A DNA stretch of 6,493 bases. Origin: Pseudomonas sp. (GTDB taxonomy: Bacteria > Pseudomonadota > Gammaproteobacteria > Pseudomonadales > Pseudomonadaceae). A program made the translations under genes and the position numbers. The stretch is from positions 1-6,493 of the forward strand of contig SKFV01000217.1 in assembly GCA_007117785.1 (NCBI GenBank), given 5' to 3'. Shown here in pieces: positions 1-5,817 of the stretch; the stretch's first letter is position 1; each line of letters begins with the position of its first letter. A model generated the notes under the pieces. That model did no database searches, had not been told where the DNA came from, and was given only the letters and a program-made list of their open reading frames with translations.

Positions 1-435
1 AATCAGGGTTCGATGCCTTTGCATATCACCCAGGCGTTGCACACCTATTTGCCTACGCCGGATATTCATGCCACCCAGGTGCATGGCCTGGCAGGCTGCT
101 CTTATGTGGATACCCTGCAAGACTGGCAGCTATTTGAGCAGCAGGGCGCCGTGCATTTCAATGGTGAAACCGACCGCATCTATTACAGCGATCCGCAACA
201 GCCATTGCGCATTGATCATGCTGACAAGACCGCCACGTTACTGCAGGCGAGGGGAAGTCATTCAACCGTAGTCTGGAACCCGGGGCCAGATAAGGCTCTA
301 CGCTTGAGCGATTTTTCTCCCTCGGCCTGGACGCGCATGCTCTGTGTGGAAACCGCCAATGCACTGGATGATGCCCAGTGCCTGTCACCGGGCTCCAGCA
401 CTTGCCTGACGCTGGTTTTGCGCGCAGCACACTGA
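1..435 (+). CDS. yeaD: D-hexose-6-phosphate mutarotase, C-terminal part (5' end outside window)
   Basis: The reading frame is open from the first base and ends with TGA at 433-435, giving the last 144 residues of a protein whose family is usually about 290-300 residues long, so roughly half is present. The family interconverts the alpha and beta anomers of glucose-6-phosphate and related sugar phosphates in the cytoplasm. Family signatures seen are QALHTY, a GLAG-SYVD segment, ETDRIY, VVWNPGP and a CVETA motif near the end; the Glu of CVETA corresponds to the family's catalytic acid. The ATG at 13 is internal and is not the start, because the family N-terminal half must lie upstream. The gene converges on the diguanylate cyclase gene and shows no functional link to the nitrate genes. 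Family assignment comes from motif recognition. A broader aldose 1-epimerase-like role is the alternative. Confidence 0.85.
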   Translation, partial: NQGSMPLHITQALHTYLPTPDIHATQVHGLAGCSYVDTLQDWQLFEQQGAVHFNGETDRIYYSDPQQPLRIDHADKTATLLQARGSHSTVVWNPGPDKALRLSDFSPSAWTRMLCVETANALDDAQCLSPGSSTCLTLVLRAAH

Positions 436-450
436 TTAACAGTTACCTTG

Positions 451-509
451 CATGGCTTGTGCAGTAGGTGGATGCAGATTCTGCAATGGACCTGAGTGGA
501 AAAGCCATG
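451..509. repeat. Inverted repeats in the convergent intergenic gap
   Basis: The 111-bp gap between two convergent genes contains an 8-bp perfect inverted repeat, CATGGCTT at 451-458 and AAGCCATG at 502-509. Between its arms lies a compact palindrome, TGCAGA-T-TCTGCA, at 473-485. A transcript from either strand could fold here, and the position suits a two-way transcription end. Neither strand has a T run after the stem, so this is not a canonical intrinsic terminator, and the 43-nt spacing of the outer arms weakens the case. Confidence 0.3.
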
Positions 510-546
510 TCAATGATGTGTGCCGATACCAAAGCCTGCGTGCACT

Positions 547-1815
547 TCATACCAGCGCTGAAATCGCGATGTCTTCGGCCAGTTTGAGCGTATTGCGTCC
601 AGCATTTTTGGCCTTGTAGAGCGCGGCGTCGGCTTTGCCGAGCAGTGTGGTGCCTGAGTCCTGGCTGCTGGGAATGCCACACCAGACACCAACGCTGAAA
701 TGCTGAGAAATGCTCAGGTCGCCAAATCTGGTCGGGGTGTTGGCAATAAAGGCGCGTAAGTCATCCAACGCAATGGCTGCACCCTCGCGGGTGGTTTCTG
801 GCAGCAGCAACAGGAACTCTTCACCCCCATAGCGGCCAAGCCCGTCGGATTGGCGCAACCGTTGTTTCATCAGGTCTGCACAATGCTTGAGCACCGCGTC
901 GCCGGCCAGGTGCCCATAAATATCGTTGATGTTCTTGAAATGGTCGATATCGATCACGGCAACGGCCAGAGTAGTGCCATTACGACGGGCACGTTCGATT
1001 TCGTTATCCATCTGCTCCATGATCGCACGGCGGTTAGGCAGGTCGGTCAGTGGGTCGCGCAGGGCCATGTGCTTGAGCACACCCTCAATTCGCTCCTTGG
1101 AAAGAAGCACCAGACCAAGAGACAGCATCATCACGGTCACAGTGCCAATGCTGATTGAAATTGACTGCCGCAGGTTGCTGATGTCGTAGCGCATCTCCTC
1201 AATCAACCCGGTGGCGATGGCAATAACGCGGATCAGAATGCCGATCAGGCTGACTGCGGCACCAACAATCAATAGTAAATGGGCGCGGCCATCAGATTGC
1301 TGATTGTTTTGTGCCCAGAGAATGATCAGCAGGCACTGCACCATCAGCACGCCGGAGGCGGCGAGCATTCTCGGTTCAGTGGTTTCAAGCAAGAGAATCA
1401 TCAACAGGCCGAGAATGACTGGCGGGCCAAACACAGGCAGCCAGGGCACGGGTACCTGGTTGATGCGGAAAATACTCGCCGAATAGAACGCCAGAGCAAC
1501 CGCCAGCAGCGTATTGGGCAGGCTGTAGGTCAGCCAGAGCGGGGCATGACCGTAATACATGAAGCAGACATAGGCGAGGGCATGGGCCAACAGCCCGGCA
1601 CCAGCGGTAAGCAAGCCATCACGCTGATTGAAGCGGCCTACCACCAGCAGACAGAAGGCCATAATCAGGGCGACCCAAGCCACCGATGCAAAAATGGTCG
1701 GTGTGTGGGCGATCATTGCGGCCGCGTCCTGCAGAAACTGAGTGCCATTGATATACCCATCCTGGGTGATTGGTGATCCTGCATCTATTAACGCGCTTGG
1801 GATGCGTGGGGTCAA
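547..1815 (-). CDS. Membrane-anchored diguanylate cyclase (7 TM + GGDEF domain)
   Basis: This 422-residue protein should make cyclic di-GMP from two GTP at the inner membrane. Seven hydrophobic segments are visible at about residues 41-60, 68-88, 93-115, 125-144, 150-168, 178-202 and 218-238. A short linker leads into a GGDEF domain at about 250-412. Seen there are DPLTDLPNRR (254-263), the metal-binding VIDIDHFK (D289), the active-site GGEEF (330-334) and an RQSD product-inhibition I-site (321-324), so the enzyme looks catalytically complete and feedback controlled. No EAL domain follows. The membrane part matches no sensor family I can name. The start is taken as the TTG at 1815, preceded by a purine-rich AAGAAGAG; the next in-frame ATG (residue 34) has no good ribosome site and would shorten the cytoplasmic lead to the first helix. 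It is divergent from nasR across 63 bp. The signal it senses is unknown. Confidence 0.88.
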   Translation of the reverse strand: MTPRIPSALIDAGSPITQDGYINGTQFLQDAAAMIAHTPTIFASVAWVALIMAFCLLVVGRFNQRDGLLTAGAGLLAHALAYVCFMYYGHAPLWLTYSLPNTLLAVALAFYSASIFRINQVPVPWLPVFGPPVILGLLMILLLETTEPRMLAASGVLMVQCLLIILWAQNNQQSDGRAHLLLIVGAAVSLIGILIRVIAIATGLIEEMRYDISNLRQSISISIGTVTVMMLSLGLVLLSKERIEGVLKHMALRDPLTDLPNRRAIMEQMDNEIERARRNGTTLAVAVIDIDHFKNINDIYGHLAGDAVLKHCADLMKQRLRQSDGLGRYGGEEFLLLLPETTREGAAIALDDLRAFIANTPTRFGDLSISQHFSVGVWCGIPSSQDSGTTLLGKADAALYKAKNAGRNTLKLAEDIAISALV

Positions 1816-1878
1816 GTCTCTTCTTGCTGGTATAAGTATTGCTTCTCACTAATTACGGCATCTACCGGGGGAGCGGAT

Positions 1879-3147
1879 ATGTCCCGTGCATTGGACTTTA
1901 TTCTGGCAGCTCGACGCAGCGAAATTCAGGGGCTGCAGCAGCTGGATACAACCTGCGAACTGGTAGCCAAGGTCAGTCAATTGGTGCATGCCCTGCAGCG
2001 AGAGCGCGGGTACTCCAATGTGCATCTGGGTAGTCCGGATGATCAGTGTCAGGACGCTCTTGATTCGCTGACTGCGCAGAGCAAGTTGGCAGAAGCTGCA
2101 CTGCTGGAAGGCTTCGAGCAACCAGATCTGAACCGCGCTTGTGCGGCGGAGAAGGTGCGGCTGTTCAACCATATTGCCGCCGTCATCCACGGGCTTGAGG
2201 GGCTGGTGAAGTTGCGTGCCGCTGTTCGCCGACGGGCGATCAGCTCCTAAGAGTCCACTGCTGCTTTCAGTCGACCCATCGCGGCCATGCTGGCGGTAGT
2301 CTTTGAAGCTGCTGATACCGCCAGTGAACCGCAGGTAACGCGCTATCTGGTAGCCCTGTTCAATATGATGCAAGGCAAGGAACTGGCCGGGCAGGAGCGA
2401 GCCACTGGTGTAGCAGGCTTTATTCATGGCTGGTTCAGTCAGGCATTGCTGGAGAGGTTGCGTTTCCTGGGCGAGAGTCAGCAGCGTTGCTTTGAAACCT
2501 TTATTGAATTCGCGCCAGCTGAGGCCTTGCTGGCCTGGAAGGCGATTGCTGCCGAGCCCTGGCAAGCCGAAATTGAGCGTTTGCGCCAGATAGCCATACG
2601 CAGCAGCGAGCGCCAGCCAATCCCCACCAGCCTGCACCAACCCTGGTTCGATCTGACGACCACACGTATCGATGCCTTCAAATCGATTGAAGATGAGTTG
2701 ACGGCGGAGTTGCGTGCCCAGTGCCAGCGCAGTATTGCTGAGGCCAGCGCCGAGCTGGATAACCACAAGGCCCTGCTCAAGCGTCTGGTCAATCTGGATA
2801 GCAATGCCGCCAACCCTGGAACCCGTCTGTATAACGTGCAGGCTACCGAGCTTGAAGCGGTTCCTGGGGATGCCATGGGGCACCAGGTCAACCGCTCGGT
2901 TCTGGATGTGGTGCATGACCAGAACCAGCGTTTACTGGCACTGCATGACGAACTGGCCGTGGCGCGTACCTCGCTGGATGAGCGCAAATGGGTTGAGCGA
3001 GCCAAAGGTCTGCTGATGCAACGCCATGGTGTAAATGAGCCAGAAGCATATCGCCTACTGCAGCAGGCGGCTATGACCCAGGGTATTCGTTTAATGGATG
3101 TTGCACGCACCCTGGTCAACAAGGATAAAAATCGTAAGCGCGTATGA
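1879..3147 (+). pseudogene. nasR: NasR-type nitrate-responsive antiterminator (NIT-ANTAR), interrupted by an in-frame TAA
   Basis: Read through one stop, this frame encodes 422 positions. NasR proteins bind nitrate or nitrite through an N-terminal NIT domain and bind leader RNA through a C-terminal ANTAR domain, preventing termination ahead of nitrate assimilation genes. Visible NIT marks are LVHALQRERGYS (about 35-46) and KELAGQERATG (about 167-177). The ANTAR domain lies at about 358-414, with WVERAKGLLMQRHG and EAYRLLQQAA. Codon 124 (2248-2250) is TAA. The frame resumes directly as ESTAAFSRPIAAML, which fits mid-NIT sequence, so this is a nonsense change and not a frameshift; one C-to-T change in a CAA codon would produce it. 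The ATG at 1879 follows GGGGGAGCGG. Re-initiation at the ATG at 2287 lacks a visible ribosome site. The gene lies just upstream of its expected target, as in Klebsiella. Alternatives are sequencing error or readthrough, which would make it an intact CDS. Confidence 0.85.
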
Positions 3148-3152
3148 AAATG

Positions 3153-3200
3153 TGCACCTGCACTGCGCAATTCTGATAATAACTGCGCCTATTCTGTGCG
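3153..3200 (+). promoter_or_regulatory. Two tandem NtrC-like enhancer sites
   Basis: Site 1 at 3153-3169 reads TGCACC-TGCAC-TGCGCA and site 2 at 3184-3200 reads TGCGCC-TATTC-TGTGCG. Against the known NtrC dyad TGCACY-N5-GGTGCR each matches 10 of 12 specified bases. Their starts are 31 bp apart, about three helical turns, the spacing known for paired NtrC sites at glnA that allows cooperative binding. They begin just after the nasR stop and lie about 255-305 bp upstream of the predicted start site, a normal enhancer distance for sigma-54 promoters. Inferred role: phosphorylated NtrC switches the operon on when nitrogen is short. Confidence 0.55.
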
Positions 3201-3316
3201 TTTTTATGCCCGCCTGGATGACACTGCTACCTGGCGAAAGCCGTCTAAAAGGGGTTTTGTCTGCACTGAGTGTCATGTCGGTCTGAAGCGCTATGCGATT
3301 CCCCAAGAAGATATCC

Positions 3317-3329
3317 TAACAATCTGTTA
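3317..3329 (+). promoter_or_regulatory. Putative IHF binding site
   Basis: TAACAATCTGTTA matches the IHF consensus WATCAANNNNTTR at every specified base but one (A in place of T at the third position). An A/T-rich dyad, ATTAAAA-GA-TTTTAAT at 3329-3344, adjoins it. The site lies between the NtrC-like enhancers and the sigma-54 promoter, about 130 bp upstream of the predicted start, where a DNA bend would bring the activator to the polymerase. The consensus is loose, so context carries much of the support. Confidence 0.4.
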
Positions 3330-3428
3330 TTAAAAGATTTTAATCGTGAATTTAAGCGCTTTGCGCGTGCAGCTAAACAGCTTGAAACCGGGGTCGGCGC
3401 CGATCTGCTGACAGACCAGATTCATAAG

Positions 3429-3445
3429 TTGGCACAGAGTCTGCA
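3429..3445 (+). promoter_or_regulatory. Sigma-54 (RpoN) -24/-12 promoter of the nrt operon
   Basis: The sequence TTGGCAC-AGAGTC-TGCA carries the invariant GG (3431-3432) and GC (3443-3444) exactly 10 bp apart. Compared with YTGGCACG-N4-TTGCW, only two specified bases differ (A for G at 3436, C for T at 3441). Counting from the GC as -13/-12 places the start site near 3456, giving a leader of about 114 nt before nrtA whose first bases begin the first leader hairpin. The Klebsiella nasF operon is likewise sigma-54 dependent. Upstream NtrC-like and IHF-like sites support the call. Confidence 0.75.
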
Positions 3446-3457
3446 GAGGTAATTTCA

Positions 3458-3473
3458 AGCCAGTAACACGGCT
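3458..3473 (+). promoter_or_regulatory. Leader hairpin P1 candidate of the ANTAR RNA target
   Basis: AGCC (3458-3461) pairs with GGCT (3470-3473) around an 8-nt loop, AGTAACAC. It starts 2 nt after the predicted transcription start and is 13 nt upstream of P2, matching the order P1, linker, P2, terminator known for ANTAR leaders. The loop is 8 nt and does not show the expected six-base A-x-x-G-x-x pattern, so the RNA pairing is clear but its assignment as a functional P1 is less certain. Confidence 0.4.
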
Positions 3474-3486
3474 AAACATTTAATTC

Positions 3487-3500
3487 GGACAACGGCGTCC
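3487..3500 (+). promoter_or_regulatory. Antiterminator hairpin P2 (ANTAR-type hexaloop) in the nrtA leader
   Basis: GGAC (3487-3490) pairs with GTCC (3497-3500), closing the hexaloop AACGGC with A at loop position 1 and G at position 4, the pattern known for RNA bound by ANTAR proteins such as NasR. Bases 3491-3500 are also the first ten bases of the terminator 5' arm, so forming P2 excludes the outer part of the terminator stem. This gives a direct switch: a regulator holding P2 lets polymerase continue into nrtA. Confidence 0.65.
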
Positions 3501-3546
3501 ACTCCCTCTCGATTAGTTCGAGTTCGGAGTGCACGCCGTTTTTTTT
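3491..3546 (+). terminator. Leader intrinsic terminator (attenuator) before nrtA
   Basis: The 5' arm AACGGCGTCCACTCC (3491-3505) pairs with GGAGTGCACGCCGTT (3526-3540) in 14 of 15 positions, with a single C-C mismatch. An inner stem CTCGA/TCGAG (3508-3512 with 3518-3522) continues the hairpin. A run of eight T (3539-3546) follows, completing a canonical Rho-independent terminator. It ends 23 bp before the nrtA ATG and well after nasR and the sigma-54 promoter, so it acts as an attenuator of the operon and not as an end for nasR. Its overlap with P2 is the basis for control by the NasR-type protein. Confidence 0.88.
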
Positions 3547-3569
3547 GCGCATTTGCAAGGGGTGCACTG

Positions 3570-4904
3570 ATGGACAAGAGCAAAGACTATTCGGCCAAGA
3601 TCAGCGAAAACAGCATCAAACGTCGCGACTTTATCAAATACTCTGTTGCCGCAGCTGGTGGCGCTGTGCTCTTGGGTGGTGGGGTACCCGGGTTGCGCAC
3701 CGCGGCCTGGGCGGCAGGTTCGGATGCCCCGGAAACCACCAGGGCGAAGCTGGGCTTTATTGCCCTGACCGACGCGGCGCCACTGTTTGTCGCGCTGGAA
3801 CAGGGGATGTTTGCCAAATACGGCATGCCGGATGTGGAAGTGCTCAAGCAATCTTCCTGGGGCACCACACGCGATAACCTGGTATTGGGTTCGCAGCGCA
3901 ACGGCATTGATGGTGCGCATATCCTCACGCCCATGCCCTATCTGATTTCATCCGGGGCCATGACCGCCAACAACGTCAAGGTGCCGATGGTGATTCTGGC
4001 TCGGCTCAACCTGGACGGGCAGTGTATTTCGGTTGGCCGTGAATATGCCGATCTCAAGCTGGGCGTTGACAGCACACCGTTAAAAGCAGCGCTGGAAGCC
4101 AAGCGTGCCGGCGGTGACGAAGTACGCGCCGCCATGACCTTCCCGGGTGGTACCCATGATTTGTGGATCCGTTACTGGCTGTCAGCCGGTGGCATCAACC
4201 CGAATCGGGATATTGCCACTATCGTCGTTCCTCCAGCCCAGATGGTCGCCAATATGCGTGTCGGCAGCATGGACACCTTCTGCGTCTGCGAACCCTGGAA
4301 TGAGCAGTTGATTCGTCAGGGCATCGGTTACACCGCCAATACCACCGGCGAGCTGTGGAACAAGCATCCCGAGAAGGCCCTTGGCATGCGGGCAGACTGG
4401 GTTGAACAGAATCCGAATGCAGCACGTGCCTTGCTCAAGGCTGTTATGGAAGCGCAAATGTACTGCGAAGATCCGGCCAATGTGGAGGAGGTTGCCACCA
4501 TCTGTTCGCGTCGTCGCTGGATCAATGCACCGTTCGACGACATCATCCAGCGTATGCGCGGTACTTTCGATTACGGCACCGGCAAGGTGGTCGAGAATAG
4601 CCCGCATAAAATGCGCTATTGGAACGATCACGCCTCCTACCCGTTCAAGAGCCACGACTTGTGGTTCCTGACCGAGAACCAGCGCTGGGGCTATCTGCCC
4701 ATGGATTTCGATACCCAGGGGCTGGTCGAGCAGGTCAATCGCGAGGAGATCTGGCGCGCTGCCGCGGCCGATCTGGCCCTGGACAGCGACCTGATCCCGG
4801 AAAGCACCTCGCGTGGCAAGGAAACCTTCTTCGACGGCAAGGTGTTTGATCCGGAAAACCCCAAAGCCTACCTCGACAGCCTTGAGATCAAAGCCACGGC
4901 CTGA
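3570..4904 (+). CDS. nrtA: Nitrate ABC transporter, periplasmic substrate-binding protein (NrtA/NasF family)
   Basis: This 444-residue protein captures nitrate in the periplasm and delivers it to the permease encoded next. The N-terminus carries a twin-arginine signal, KRRDFIK (R18, R19), followed by a Gly/Ala-rich hydrophobic stretch ending near AWA-AG (about 46-50), so export folded through Tat is expected; no lipobox is seen, unlike cyanobacterial NrtA. Mature-protein family motifs are LGFIALTDAAPLFVALEQG (61-79), SSWGTTRDNLVLG (95-107), DGAHILTPMPY (114-124), FPGGTHDLWIRYW (191-203) and CVCEPWNEQ (238-246). Length fits the NrtA/CmpA family. The ATG is preceded by AAGGGG at 3557-3562 with 7-nt spacing. 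CmpA-type bicarbonate binding is the alternative, but the NIT-ANTAR gene and nas-type leader favour nitrate or nitrite. Expression should need sigma-54 initiation and escape from the leader terminator. Confidence 0.93.
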   Translation: MDKSKDYSAKISENSIKRRDFIKYSVAAAGGAVLLGGGVPGLRTAAWAAGSDAPETTRAKLGFIALTDAAPLFVALEQGMFAKYGMPDVEVLKQSSWGTTRDNLVLGSQRNGIDGAHILTPMPYLISSGAMTANNVKVPMVILARLNLDGQCISVGREYADLKLGVDSTPLKAALEAKRAGGDEVRAAMTFPGGTHDLWIRYWLSAGGINPNRDIATIVVPPAQMVANMRVGSMDTFCVCEPWNEQLIRQGIGYTANTTGELWNKHPEKALGMRADWVEQNPNAARALLKAVMEAQMYCEDPANVEEVATICSRRRWINAPFDDIIQRMRGTFDYGTGKVVENSPHKMRYWNDHASYPFKSHDLWFLTENQRWGYLPMDFDTQGLVEQVNREEIWRAAAADLALDSDLIPESTSRGKETFFDGKVFDPENPKAYLDSLEIKATA

Positions 4905-4927
4905 GGCCCTGGCAGGAGGATAGCCTG

Positions 4928-5806
4928 ATGAATGCCAAAGCAAGTATTGAAACCATTAATAGCGTCGAGCCGGTTGCTGATACGGCCGCTGTGGAGCGCA
5001 GCATGCCGGTCTGGCTGGTCAATGTCAGTCAGTTCCTGTTGCATCGGGCGCTACCACCAGTGTTAGTGATTGCCGGCTGTTTGCTGCTCTGGGAGATGCT
5101 CTGTGCCGCACCGGACAGTTCATTGCCGGCGCCCAGCCAGGTGGTCTCGGATACCTGGGAACTGATCGTCAATCCCTTCTATAACCACGGCGGTAACGAT
5201 GTGGGGATGGCCTGGCAGATTCTCGCCAGCCTGGAGCGGGTAGCCTACGGTTATACCCTGGCAGCGATGGTCGGGGTGGCCCTGGGTGTGCTGGTCGGGC
5301 AATCGACCTGGGCCATGCGCGGTCTGGACCCGCTGTTTCAGGTTCTGCGTACCGTGCCGCCACTGGCCTGGTTGCCGCTGTCACTGGCTGGTTTTCAGGA
5401 CAGCAACCCGTCCGCCATATTCGTGATTTTCATTACCGCGATCTGGCCGGTGATCATCAATACCTCAGTGGGGGTGCGCAATATCCCTGAAGACTATCGC
5501 AATGTCGCCCGGGTACTGCGTCTGAACGGTGCCGAGTACTTCGCCAAGATCATGCTGCCATCGGCTGCGCCCTATATTTTCTCGGGCCTGCGCATTGGTA
5601 TCGGTCTGTCCTGGTTGGCGATTGTTGCCGCCGAGATGCTGGTAGGTGGCGTTGGTATCGGCTTCTTTATCTGGGATGCCTGGAACGCTTCGCTGATCAG
5701 CGACATCGTATTGGCCCTGATCTATGTCGGCATCGTCGGCTTCGCCCTTGACCGCTTGGTCGCCCTGATTGGTCGACTGGTAACCCGCGGCACCTCTGGC
5801 GCCTGA
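4928..5806 (+). CDS. nrtB: Nitrate ABC transporter permease (NrtB/NasE family)
   Basis: This 292-residue inner-membrane protein forms the translocation channel, normally as a dimer, between the NrtA-type binding protein and the ATPase encoded next. Hydrophobic segments lie at about residues 42-59, 107-126, 136-156, 162-181, 217-241 and 258-278, giving the usual six helices after a polar N-terminal extension of about 40 residues. The cytoplasmic ATPase-coupling (EAA) loop is seen as RLNGAEYFAKIMLPSAAP (198-215). LPAPSQV (66-72) and the VPPLAWLPL segment (143-151) are typical of the nitrate/sulfonate/taurine permease group. AGGAGGA at 4914-4920 lies 7 nt before the ATG, and only 23 bp separate the gene from nrtA, so the two are surely co-transcribed. 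Nitrate specificity is drawn from the neighbours; the permease alone could not exclude a related anion. Confidence 0.92.
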   Translation: MNAKASIETINSVEPVADTAAVERSMPVWLVNVSQFLLHRALPPVLVIAGCLLLWEMLCAAPDSSLPAPSQVVSDTWELIVNPFYNHGGNDVGMAWQILASLERVAYGYTLAAMVGVALGVLVGQSTWAMRGLDPLFQVLRTVPPLAWLPLSLAGFQDSNPSAIFVIFITAIWPVIINTSVGVRNIPEDYRNVARVLRLNGAEYFAKIMLPSAAPYIFSGLRIGIGLSWLAIVAAEMLVGGVGIGFFIWDAWNASLISDIVLALIYVGIVGFALDRLVALIGRLVTRGTSGA

Positions 5807-5817
5807 GGAGAATTATC

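Noticed and set aside
1816..1878. TATAAG at 1831-1836 as the -10 box of nasR
   Set aside because: No acceptable -35 hexamer lies 16-18 bp upstream, and no better promoter was found for either divergent gene, so none is called.
1849..2916. Long minus-strand open frame of 355 codons opposite nasR
   Set aside because: Its translation shows no family motif, and the plus strand carries clear NIT and ANTAR motifs throughout. It is a shadow of the real gene, although it happens to stay open across the nasR stop.
2287..3147. Separate gene starting at ATG 2287
   Set aside because: It is in the same frame as the upstream part, begins in the middle of the NIT domain and has no ribosome binding site before the ATG, so it is better read as the downstream part of one interrupted gene.
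3218..3276. 8-bp inverted repeat ATGACACT / AGTGTCAT as a terminator for nasR
   Set aside because: The arms are 43 nt apart and no T run follows. The nearby AAAAGGGGTTTT is too weak to count as a terminator stem.
3394..3403. Perfect palindrome TCGGCGCCGA as an operator
   Set aside because: It is short and GC-rich, has no known regulator match, and lies between the IHF-like site and the promoter without a second copy. It may well be chance.
4182..4943. 253-codon minus-strand open frame opposite nrtA
   Set aside because: It lies almost wholly inside nrtA, whose family motifs run the full length. The opposite frame has no recognisable domain.
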